DNA of 16,957 bases from Pelagophyceae sp. CCMP2097 (taxonomy: Eukaryota > Sar > Pelagophyceae). The notes under the pieces are model-generated. The model worked only from the letters and a program-made list of their open reading frames with translations, had not been told where the DNA came from and did not search any database. The DNA lies in assembly GCA_026770575.1 (NCBI GenBank), contig MU657289.1, positions 117,719-134,675 on the forward strand, written 5' to 3'. Positions 8,284-16,093 of the stretch are shown piece after piece (the stretch's first letter is position 1; each line of letters opens with the position of its first letter). The position numbers and the translations under genes are program-made.

Positions 8284-9537
8284 TCAGGCCTTCTTCTCGG
8301 TTTCGTCGGGCCCGGCGACCCAGCGGATTTTCTTGTGGGCGCAGCCGTATCGACCCTTGTGCGCCTCGAACAACGACTCCACGGCGGAGCGGTACTCGGC
8401 CTCGAAGAGCAACAACGCCTGTTTGCGAAGAGCGTGAGAAGAAGGAACACTGTGCAAGCGCTTGTTTACGATGAGTGTGGGAAGAAGGAACACACGTCAG
8501 TGCAAGCGCTGACCTCATCGCCACCCGGCACGCCCGCGCAGCCCGCGAGCAGCTCGCTGGGCATGCCGAGCGGTTCGCCGAAGACGACGTCCAATGCGCC
8601 TCGGCGCGGCACAAAGGGGAACCACCGATGCTGGCCATACGCGATTGGGAGGCCGACGCGGTACTTTTTCACGAGCAAAGTGCGGAAGGGCAGCAGGCAG
8701 CGAGACGACGTGTACCTGCCGCCGGAAGGGTAGGCTTGGGGCTCAGAACGGCGTCGCAGGCCCGTGGCACGTCGCTCATATATCACATGCGTGCGGCCCA
8801 TGACCCCATTAGAGCAGCGGCCCACGGCGCTTTACGGCGGCGAAGACTCACGCTCTGCGTTCGCCAAAGACGAAGACGGGGACGATCACGGCGTCATGAT
8901 CCACCGCCAAGCGAAAAAGGCCCGGCCTTGGCGCGACCAAGTCTTCCGTTTGCGAATCAGAGTCGCAGCAGACGAGCTGCTCCCGCTCGCCACCTGGGAG
9001 GATGCCGACCCAGCGTTTCTTCTGAAGCAAAGCAGAAAGAGTGCTCCGCCCTGCGTCGACGCACCCGAGCGAGAGTAGAAGGTCTCGAAGCAGCGGCACT
9101 TTGAAGATTGCCGAGGCGGCGGCGTATCTCGCGTTTGTGAAGCAGGCGTCTGCGCAGACGAGTTGCGGCATCATGACGCTCGCGCCGAGCGGATAAGGCC
9201 CGTGAGGATGAACCGCCAGGATCACAGCCGTGCCAGTGCCGGCGCGTGGGTCGTCTTTGTCGGAAAACGTGGTCCGGAACTTTTGCAGCAGCTCCGGCGC
9301 CATATGAAGGTTGACCGGAAAAAAACTGTGACACTTACGCCACCACCTCACCAGTCCCCAGCAGGGCCGCCCGTCGCGGGACTCTGGGGCGCCGCCGTAC
9401 GAAAGGTAGTAGTAGAGTAGAGCGATTTTGAAGGCTTGGACCGCGGAAAGCGTTTGGAGGAGCGTTGCGGCGGCGACGAATGGCCAGTAGAACCCAGAAG
9501 CGGCGAGGTAGACCATCGCCGTCGCGGCAAAATCCAT
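8284..9537 (-). CDS. DGAT2/MGAT-family acyltransferase
   Basis: Likely acyl-CoA:diacylglycerol (or monoacylglycerol) acyltransferase, an ER membrane enzyme of the last step of triacylglycerol synthesis. Exons on the minus strand: 9537-8852, 8715-8514, 8418-8284; 1023 nt, 340 residues, phases 2 and 0 closing correctly. A hydrophobic segment spans about residues 8-47. The diagnostic HPHG active-site motif is at 110-113 (AVHPHGPYPLG). LPGGEREQL begins near 180, RPGLFRLAV near 204, PVFVFGERR near 220. Exon 2 carries the conserved C-terminal RVGLPIAYG and VPRRGALDVVFGEPL, exon 3 the helix LFEAHKGR. The start at 9537 is the only ATG in frame that does not run into the divergent neighbour. The acyl acceptor cannot be told from sequence. 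The second intron is an internal duplication. Confidence 0.92.
8419..8513 (-). repeat. DGAT2 intron 2 formed of two tandem near-copies
   Basis: On the gene strand the 95-bp intron consists of two copies of about 42-46 bp. Each begins with AGCGCTTGCAC, continues with GTGTTCCTTCTTC, and ends in TCG(C/T)AAACA. The downstream exon start GGCGTTGTTGC resembles a third copy of the unit start. Confidence 0.85.
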
Positions 9538-9673
9538 GCCGTTTTGCGCGGGCGCGGGCGCCGCCGCTGCGGGCCAGGCAAGATTTTTTAGTGACTTGTC
9601 GCTAAAAAAGGTTTCGTAAACAAAGTTTTTTATAAAAGACCGCTTCTCGACGCGCCGGCGGCGCCGCCCTTCG
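9538..9673. promoter_or_regulatory. Shared divergent promoter with palindrome and TATA-like box
   Basis: The 136 bp between the divergent DGAT2-family and Nudix-like start codons. TTTTTTAGTGAC (9584-9595), a TT spacer and GTCGCTAAAAAA (9598-9609) form an inverted repeat with 11 of 12 positions matching. TATAAAA lies at 9631-9637, about 36 bp before the Nudix-like ATG; the run ttttttataaaa also reads as a TATA-like box on the other strand. The AT-rich island stands out from its GC-rich surroundings. Confidence 0.7.
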
Positions 9674-10567
9674 ATGGCGGCGCCGGCGCGGCGGCGGCTG
9701 GTGCAGACGCTGGTGGTGAACGGCGTCGGGGAGGTTTTGCTGGTGAAGTGGAAGGAAGGTCCGTGCGAAGGCAAGTATACGGGCTGCTTGGGGGATGCCG
9801 ACGGATCCGACGAGCAGAGCGCCGTAAACGTCGTCGAGCAGCTCACGGGCCTCCGCCTCGACGAAAGGCGCCTCTTGCGCGTGGCCGAGTTTGTCTTTGA
9901 AGACGTTTACGAATACGACTCGGCGGACGACGACTCGGCGGACGACGCAGACGGAGGCGTCGACGACGCAGACGTCGACGTCGACGACGCCGACGGAGGC
10001 ATCGACGGAGGCATCGAGTCGTGCGACGAGATCGAATTCGTCTACCGCGCTACCCGCGGCGAGTGCGCCGGGCGCAAGGACTGCGCGGACTGTGTGTCGG
10101 CGTGGGTCAAGTTGGAGGATGTGCCGTATAACGAAATGCCAGCGCGGCGACGGCGTCCGTCATTCGGCAAACGCGGGCCGGCGATCCCAAAGTCGTTCAA
10201 GGCATCCTATGCGACTCTGGGGCATTTTGGCCGGAATGGCGCGAAAGGACGGAGCGGGCGCCTGGTCACTGTCGTCGACCTTTCGGCCGTCGTCCCATCG
10301 TACTGCCCGACGCCGCCGCTCAGGCCGACGACGCGCTCTGGTACCCGGCCGTGCTGCTCCAGGGTCCCGGGCCGCGTCCGGCCTTTGAATTGCCAGGCCT
10401 TTGATTTGCCAGGCCCACCTTTGAGCGGGCCCTCTCCCACGAGGAACCCTCATCTTCCACGCAACTTCCGTGCAGGCAAGACGCTCACTGGCCGCTTCCG
10501 CTTCCAAGGCGACGCGCTGCTGGAACACGAGATCCGCGAGGCCACGGCCGACGAAGTGCGACGATGA
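9674..10567 (+). CDS. MTH1/NUDT1-like Nudix protein, box degenerate
   Basis: Three exons: 9674-10141, 10324-10363, 10476-10567; 600 nt, 199 residues. The N-terminal strand (VQTLVVNGVGEVLLVKWKEG) and GKYTGCLG match the start of an MTH1-type fold. The C-terminal half has MPADDALWYPAVLLQG and TGRFRFQGDALL, closely like the C terminus of 8-oxo-dGTPases. The Nudix box (about 40-60) is two residues short, and its REUxEExGU core reads NVVEQLTGL, so the metal-binding glutamates are gone. An acidic low-complexity insert of Asp/Ala/Gly repeats fills 82-118. I infer a non-catalytic binding or regulatory role, or a gene losing function; the long frame and clean splice phases argue it is still constrained. 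The first intron begins with GC (GCGCGG at 10142). Reading through both introns stays open, so a single-exon model would look plausible but be wrong. Confidence 0.82.
   Translation: MAAPARRRLVQTLVVNGVGEVLLVKWKEGPCEGKYTGCLGDADGSDEQSAVNVVEQLTGLRLDERRLLRVAEFVFEDVYEYDSADDDSADDADGGVDDADVDVDDADGGIDGGIESCDEIEFVYRATRGECAGRKDCADCVSAWVKLEDVPYNEMPARRRRPSFGKRGPAIPKSFKASYATLGHFGRNGAKGRSGRLVTVVDLSAVVPSYCPTPPLRPTTRSGTRPCCSRVPGRVRPLNCQAFDLPGPPLSGPSPTRNPHLPRNFRAGKTLTGRFRFQGDALLEHEIREATADEVRR
10380..10411 (+). repeat. Two-copy 16-bp repeat in Nudix-like intron 2
   Basis: GGCCTTTGAATTGCCA is followed directly by GGCCTTTGATTTGCCA (one mismatch). Confidence 0.95.
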
Positions 10568-10785
10568 GGCGGCGAGGCGACGCGCGAGGCCGAGGCTCCA
10601 AAACGTCACCGTATCACCCACCCTCACGACCCCACGGGGCACGTCTATTCGGTGGAACCTTGTTCAACATCACGGGCGGCGGTCCGCGCGGCGGTGCCGG
10701 CATGGGGCGCTGCCAGCCTCAGCGAGGCAAAGGGGCCTTTGCGGCAGGCCTCGAAGTCGGCCTTTTCAGAGGCAAAGGGGCCTTT
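10568..10785. other. Convergent 3' intergenic region with hairpins
   Basis: Separates the 3' ends of the Nudix-like gene and COG2. GCAAAGG-GG-CCTTTGC at 10727-10742 is a perfect inverted repeat. A second near-copy (gcaaaggggccttttc) begins at 10772. Their position between two converging genes suits a role in 3' end formation; that is inference. Confidence 0.6.
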
Positions 10786-13700
10786 TCAGACGTCCCGGCC
10801 GTTTTCCTCGGGCGCGTAGCCCTCGAGCGTCTCTGGGGCGTCGTCAAGTTTCAGCGCGGCCTGGAGCGGGAGCCAGACGGAGTCGTCAGCGAGGGCGAGT
10901 TGGCTCCGCAGCGAGACGACGTCAAGGCGCAGCTGCGCATCAATCTTCGCCGCATCCGAATCGTCCCCCGCCGCCGCAACAGACTGCCGACGCTTCCGAA
11001 GCGTCTCCGCGAACCTAGAGCCGGGGGCGTGGGGGTCGAATACAAAAGGGTCCTTGTCGTGTCGCGCGTCGTCGGCCTTTGAAAAAATGCCGTCGAGGCT
11101 CACTTTGCGGCGTGGGCGCGCACGTCCTCGACGAGTCCGACGACGGAGTGGGCCACCGCATCCTGCAGCTGGCTTGCCCACTCGCCATGATCATTTTTCG
11201 GCGCTCGCCGCAAAGAGGCGAACGCCGCCAGCGGCCAAAGGGCGTCCGAAACGTAAGCCGACGGCGCAAGGGGGAAGGGCGCGCCCGTGAGGTGGAACCG
11301 CGCCGTCACGCCTGCGTACGGGATGCGTCGGCGCGCGGCGTCGATAAGGGCGCGAAGAAATCCCCCAGGCACAACCCATTGAAAAACGCACCTTTCACAC
11401 TCTTCAATCTCCGCAGACACTGCGCGTGCAGCTTCGACTGGACGCGCGCCCAGCACTTCTCCTCCAACGCAGAAGCGGGCGCGAAGACCGCCTCGAGGGC
11501 GGCGAAGACGTCGGCGCGGACGTCCAAGGGTTGGTCCACTTGCGCCGCTACCAACCCAACGAGAGACGCCTTCAACCCACTCTCCAGCAGAGCCACGTCG
11601 CGCGCCAGGAACGCCAGCGACGCCGCCGAGTCGGCCCACGTGCCCGAATCCGCCGCGTCGGCGTCGTCTTGGTCGTTTGCGCATTGCAGGGCAGTTTCGA
11701 CTTTTTCCAGAGCCTCAACCCTTACAATTTCAAACGACAGCGCCAGAAACGAATGCAGCAGCGGCTGCAGCACGACGCCCGCGGACCAGCACGCCTCGAC
11801 GCAGCGCAGGGCCTCTTGGAGAGCGGCGTGGTACATAGTCGAAGTGAGCGCTTGTAAATGAGCAGCCTCCAGACGCCGCCGCATGTCCGCGCGCACCTAG
11901 TCTGGCGTTGAAAGAGCCGCCTCCGAGGCCCCGCCGCTCGAGACTCGTATGCCTCGCGAGAGACTTGTCTCGTATGGGACGATGGAAAAAGTGCCAGTTC
12001 AAAGTAGACGGGGAGGTTCCACCGAGTCTCCAGCGCTTTCATCTCGTCGCTGCCGCGCAGCCGCCGAGAGAGGCTCTTCGTGCGCGCCGAATCGCCGTCG
12101 GCCGCGATGGCGGCGAGGCCGTCGAGGAATCTCAGAGTCGCGGAATAAGAAGAGTGCGCCGTTGCCGCAATGCCCAAGTCAAACATCGAAGACAGCTGAT
12201 CCGAGATCGCAGCCGCGACGCACCGCCAGACGCCGCGCACCACGAGGTCCACGCCCAGCAGCGAGCTCCGCTGAGGAGTGGCATCTTTTTCAGCGCCCTT
12301 GTCCTCCCCGTTTTCCTCGCCGTACTCCGCCTCGTCGTCACCGTCTTCCGGCGCCATTGCGTTCTCGCTCGCCGCCAGCGTCTTACCGCACCGCTCGCGG
12401 ATGAAGTGCAGCGCCGCGTCGAAGATGGACCCTAGCAAGGGCGGCGGGTGAGGCGGCGGATGGTGTGGGATGATACGGCGATGGCTTTTGACGGTCTTTG
12501 ACGGTCAAAAGTTAAGGGCCTTTGACGGTCAAAAGGCACCGGCTCTTGGGGGCGCTCTTGGAGGCAGTGTCCGCGCCCGGCGTGCGTTTTTGAACCGGGT
12601 CACGACAGAGCGCTGCCACTGGGTCATGGCACGTGTCCACGACATTAGTTGGCCACTTGAGACCGGTTTGCCCCACGTTGGCGCCGTTTCATCACCGAGC
12701 CCATCGCAGGACCCTCGCCGGCCGCCGTCCAGCCTGCCCTGGGTAAACGTCGCGCGGACGAAACCGGCGACGACGCGCGCCGCGTATTCGGCTTCTAAAG
12801 CTTTACCGAGGCCAAGAGCAGCAGCCGCGCGCACCACCGAGCCTACGGGCGACGGTCCGCAAGACCACGCCGAAACGCTCCGGCGCGCCCGGAGCACCGC
12901 ATCAAAAGCGCCGCCGCCTTGGCCGCCTCGTCGACTTCTTTTGCCTCTCCGGGTTTTCAAAGCCGGGTTGCCAAAGTCCGGGTTTTCCAAGGTGCACCGG
13001 TTTGGACCGACGCGGTCGTCAAAGTCGCTTTGGGCGCCGCGCTTCAGCGATTCAGGGGCGTGCTGCTCGGCGCAGGTGCGCGCGAACTCTGCGAGGACGA
13101 GGCTCTGGACGTCGTTTTCGCATGCGGCGACGCGGTGCCTAGGGTCATATGAAACGGTGCAATCGGAGACGTTGCCCAAAAAGTCCATCGGAAACGACAA
13201 CGCCGTTGCTTGCTGAAGATCCACCCTGGGTGGCCCCATGACCCTCAGACTCGCATGACTGTCAGACTCTAATCAAAGCTCTTTGCCGCCTCTCACGGGC
13301 CAGAGTCTCGGCGGCTCTCCGCGCCTCCCCGACCGCCTTTGAGAACGCGGCGCAAATGCCAGAGGGCACCAAAGACGCAAAGGCCCCGGGACGCTCTCTG
13401 GATCGGCAACGCCCGCGGCGGGCCTCTCCTCGACGCCGTCGACGCTGTCGATCGGGATTGGTTCACGGCGCGGGAGACGGACGCGTGCGCGTGAATGCGC
13501 GCGACGAGGACGCCGTTGCGGACCTACGACTCGCATCTCAAGGGGGTGGGACCGAGGTCCCTCGATACACCACAAGGCCCGGAGTGCAAGGCGCTCTGTG
13601 CAAAGGCGCTCACGTAGTCCACGGCACGGTCGAGCGTGGCCCTCGCGCCGAGCGCTGCGTGGGCGGCGCGCTCGACGCTCCAAGGGGCGGCGTCGTCTGC

Positions 13701-14681
13701 GAGATCACCAGGGGCGGGCGCGTCCATCGACGGAGTGGCCATCAAATCCTCCAATTTCCGCAGCGCCGCTTCGAAGCGCTCCGCCGCACCGACCTCGCGC
13801 TGCGCAGTGCGCCGCTCCACGCGCGCAGCCAGAGCGTCCTCGGTGCGCAGCCTCTCCGCCGCCTGAACGCCAAGAAAGAGAGTCTTTGCCAAGGCCGCAC
13901 CGCCAAAGGACGCACCGTCTCGATGGCGACGGCGGTGACGGCGGAGTGCAGCGCCACGAGCGCCTAGGTGCCCTTTGGTATGACTCCGCGCGTTGCCGAC
14001 CGCGCAGTTGCAGGTGACATTTCCCCCGGCAGCGCCGGCTGCCGATTCCCCCTCTGCGCGTCTCCCGAGCCGGCGCCGCTCGGAGTTTGCCGGCGGTGGT
14101 CTTGCCCGGCGCCGCGTTGCTGCAGTGGTCTTGCTCGGACGCCGCTCGGCGCGTTTCGTGTCGGCGCGCATTCGTCGCTGCATCCTGATACGCTCGCAGC
14201 CACACGGACGTAGTCGGCGTACTTCTCGCGCACGAGCTCAAAGGTCGATCTACATGGCAAATCGAGGCCCGCCAAAGGCCCGCCAAAGGCGCCGCGGAGA
14301 GGCAGAGGCCGCGCGAGCGCAGCAACGAGACGCACCCTTCGATGCGGTTGAGCGCGAGGTGGAGCTCGCTCTGGACGCGCGCGACCTGAAACGCGCGGGC
14401 GTCGGCCGGCGAATCGGGCCGTCTGCGAGACGTCCGCGAGAGCCGCCCGCGAGAGCCGCCAGACGCCCGTCTCGGCCGCCGGCGCGTCTCGGCCGCCGGC
14501 ACCGCGCCGCTCGACGTTCCCGCCGCCTCGCCCCCCCGTCCCGCGGGCCGCGGGCGCTGGTTCGGACGGTCAGTTCTCCCTTGGAGTGCAGCGCCGTGAG
14601 AAGGTCGGCCCCCGAGCTACCCTCGTCCAGCGCTTCGTCGATCCAACGTTGCGCCGCGAACTCGTCCTCCGCGTCCAGCAT
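10786..14681 (-). CDS. COG2: Conserved oligomeric Golgi complex subunit 2
   Basis: Lobe A subunit of the COG tether for retrograde vesicles in the Golgi. Proposed exons (minus): 14681-14568, 14385-14336, 14249-14192, 13963-13916, 13862-13614, 13523-13483, 13138-13008, 12842-12696, 12431-11995, 11896-11392, 11311-11124, 11076-10786. They total 2259 nt, 752 residues, near the roughly 740 of animal COG2, with all phases closing. Landmarks match in order: TFELVREKYADYV (57-69), RRVVAGF-type helices before CDGLGSIFDAAL (about 276-287), RWNLPVYFEL (416-425), APSAYVSDAL (about 609-618) and the C-terminal KIDAQLRLDVVSL (about 700-712). An acidic insert sits at 307-329. The segment between YVRVAAS and ALVALHS lacks about 20 residues found in animals. 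The exon 9 donor is uncertain (GC at 11994 or GT at 11964, ten residues longer). The start ATG precedes the DEFAAQRWIDEAL N-terminal motif. Confidence 0.88.
12486..12533. repeat. TTTGACGGTCAAA palindromes in COG2 intron 8
   Basis: Perfect palindrome TTTGACGGTCAAA at 12497-12509 and again at 12521-12533, with a half-site TTTTGACGGTC at 12486-12496. The half-site word ttgacgg also recurs in the satellite intron of the phosphatase. Confidence 0.9.
12951..12992 (+). repeat. Three-copy 13-15-bp repeat in COG2 intron 7
   Basis: Units starting GGGTT and containing CCAAAG or a variant begin at 12951, 12965 and 12980. Confidence 0.8.
13188..13257 (+). repeat. Dispersed repeat, copy 2 (inside COG2 intron 6)
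   Basis: aacgacaacgccgttgcttg, then gaagatccaccctgggtgg, then a tail with atgacc and tcgcatga. It lies within the intron 13139-13482 of COG2, antisense to the gene. Flank similarity to copy 3 extends over about 65-75 bp. Confidence 0.85.
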
Positions 14682-15397
14682 CGCGGCCACGCGCGTATTC
14701 GCGCGAGACGCCGCGGGGCTTGATCGGCCGCCGCGCGCCGTCCCCGTGTTTTTGGCGACGGCCGAGGCCCAAATCGGGACAGGCGGGACGGCGACCCTGG
14801 TCCGAGCGCGCGTGACATGAGCGGGAGTGACGATGGGGGAACGACAAGGCGCGTTGCTTAGAATCCACCCTGGGTGGGGTTATGACTTGCTTGGATACGC
14901 CGGTCGCATGAAGTTGCACACAAGCGTTTTTTATGGCTTGCGCACGACCCGCCGCGTGATGACTCGCACACGGGTGGCGCGACGCCGCGCCGTCGGGACC
15001 GAAGCGGCCGCGCGCGGGCCGGAGGCGCGCGGCGGCCGGGCGGCGGGGCCCGTCCCGGCGGTGGCTCGAGCTGCGCGCAGGGATCGTCGGGCCGCGATTC
15101 GTTGCCGACGGCGCGCGCCGGGACTGGATGCGGGCTGCCGGCGTTGGCGAGCGAAATTTGCCCGGCGGTTCCGGCCGCTCCGGGGGCTCCGGCAGCGGGC
15201 CCGCGCTCTGGGGCGCGGCGGCCGTGGGGCGCCCTCGCCGGCGCGGCCTCGACGGCGGCATTTGCGACAGAGCGAGGGCGTCGGCGGCGGGGGAACATGT
15301 CGTCGCTCCGCAGAGGCCGAAGATGGTGGCGTCGTGCGTCCTCCCCACGGTTTGCCGCGGCGATTTCGCGCCTCGGGGCCCCTTGAGGCCCTATTGG
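14682..15397. other. Region upstream of COG2, gene content unresolved
   Basis: Holds one dispersed repeat copy (14839-14913). The rest (about 14940-15390) is very GC-rich. A minus-strand frame (about 15298-15000) rich in Ala, Pro and Gly has coding-like third positions and lies in the same frame as the coiled-coil exon at 15398-15763, so it could be a further 3' exon of that gene; no domain supports this. Confidence 0.45.
14839..14913 (+). repeat. Dispersed repeat, copy 3
   Basis: aacgacaaggcgcgttgctt, then agaatccaccctgggtgggg, then ttatgac and finally tcgcatga. Located about 160 bp upstream of the COG2 start. Confidence 0.85.
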
Positions 15398-15763
15398 TCA
15401 GCGTCGGCCGCAGGCGACGTCTTGTGGCTTCCCGTTTGCGTCGCAAAAGACAGCCTGCTGAAGGCTCCCCAGCGCCTCTTTCTGCAGCTCGAGCGCCTCC
15501 CGCTGCAACTCGAGCATCTCCCGCTGCTGCGCGAGCGTGTCCCGCTGAAACGCGAGCGCCTCCCGCATCTGCGAGACCGAGTCCCGCTGCGTCGATAGCG
15601 CGTCGGCGAGATTCGCCACCGTCTCCGCCAAGTCACCGAGAGCACCGTCGCAGTCGAATCCGTCTGAACCGCCGAATTGATACCACGCGTTTGCGCCGGA
15701 GACCAAATTCGCAAACCCGCCCTCTGCGAGCGTGAGAGAGTCCACCGCCAGTTGCGACGACAC
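15398..15763 (-). CDS. Coiled-coil protein exon with heptad repeats (partial)
   Basis: A 121-codon open stretch that begins right after an acceptor-like gccgcgcag and opens with GTG, so it is probably an internal exon; upstream exons were not found. The C-terminal part consists of seven consecutive heptads of the form L-x-x-Q-R-(D/E)-x (LSTQRDS, VSQMREA, LAFQRDT, LAQQREM, LELQREA, LELQKEA, LGSLQQA), encoded by a degenerate 21-nt tandem repeat. Before it, VANLADAL suggests the helix starts earlier. The exact heptad period with codon-level drift argues for a selected coiled coil. The frame ends at a stop at 15398, or is spliced out from a possible donor GTCTTT after LGSLQQA. Function unknown. 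Confidence 0.55.
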   Translation of the reverse strand: MSSQLAVDSLTLAEGGFANLVSGANAWYQFGGSDGFDCDGALGDLAETVANLADALSTQRDSVSQMREALAFQRDTLAQQREMLELQREALELQKEALGSLQQAVFCDANGKPQDVACGRR

Positions 15764-15943
15764 CTGCGCGGCCGCGCAGATTCAGAACGCAACACTCAAG
15801 GGAAAGGGACTCTCGAGGGACCCCGTCGAGGCGCCCGTCGGACATTCGACGGGCAGCCGCGAAACTGCTCCGAGCGGGCCTCGTGTCCGATTGGCGCGGG
15901 CCTCGTTGCCGCGTGTCCGATTCGGCGCGGGCCGCTGACGAAG

Positions 15944-16060
15944 ATGCCGTCGGCGGATGATAGGGTGCAGACGCCCGGGTTCTTGTTCAAGATGGTCAAG
16001 GATTTCGGCTCGCCCGCGCAAATGGCCGGCAGCGTCAGCGCGGCGGCCTACGCGGCATAG
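15944..16060 (+). CDS. Small hypothetical ORF
   Basis: A 38-residue frame from ATG to TAG (begins MPSADDRVQTPGFLFKMVKD, ends SAAAYAA). Third codon positions are almost all G or C, as in the real exons here, and the opposite strand lacks this. I do not recognise it. It is in the same frame as the ORF at 16094-16375, separated only by the TAG and 33 nt, so the two may be exons of one gene. A GTCAGC donor at 16034 and the AG at 16060 would remove the stop, but the 27-nt intron would be implausibly short. Confidence 0.35.
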   Translation: MPSADDRVQTPGFLFKMVKDFGSPAQMAGSVSAAAYAA

Positions 16061-16093
16061 GCTCGGGCATCTGCGCCGCTTCGGCCTTGGCCC

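Noticed and set aside
9674..10567. Uninterrupted 297-codon reading of the Nudix-like gene
   Set aside because: The ADDALWYPAVLLQG block is in another frame and must be spliced in; the in-frame readthrough between 10142 and 10475 has no family similarity.
13273..13482. Helical minus-strand frame (AVGEARRAAETLARERRQ) as a COG2 exon
   Set aside because: The flanking exons at 13523-13483 and 13138-13008 join in phase and match the family length without it, so it is better read as intron.
15796..15999. Minus-strand ORF opposite the small plus-strand ORF
   Set aside because: Third codon positions favour the plus strand; no domain on the minus strand.
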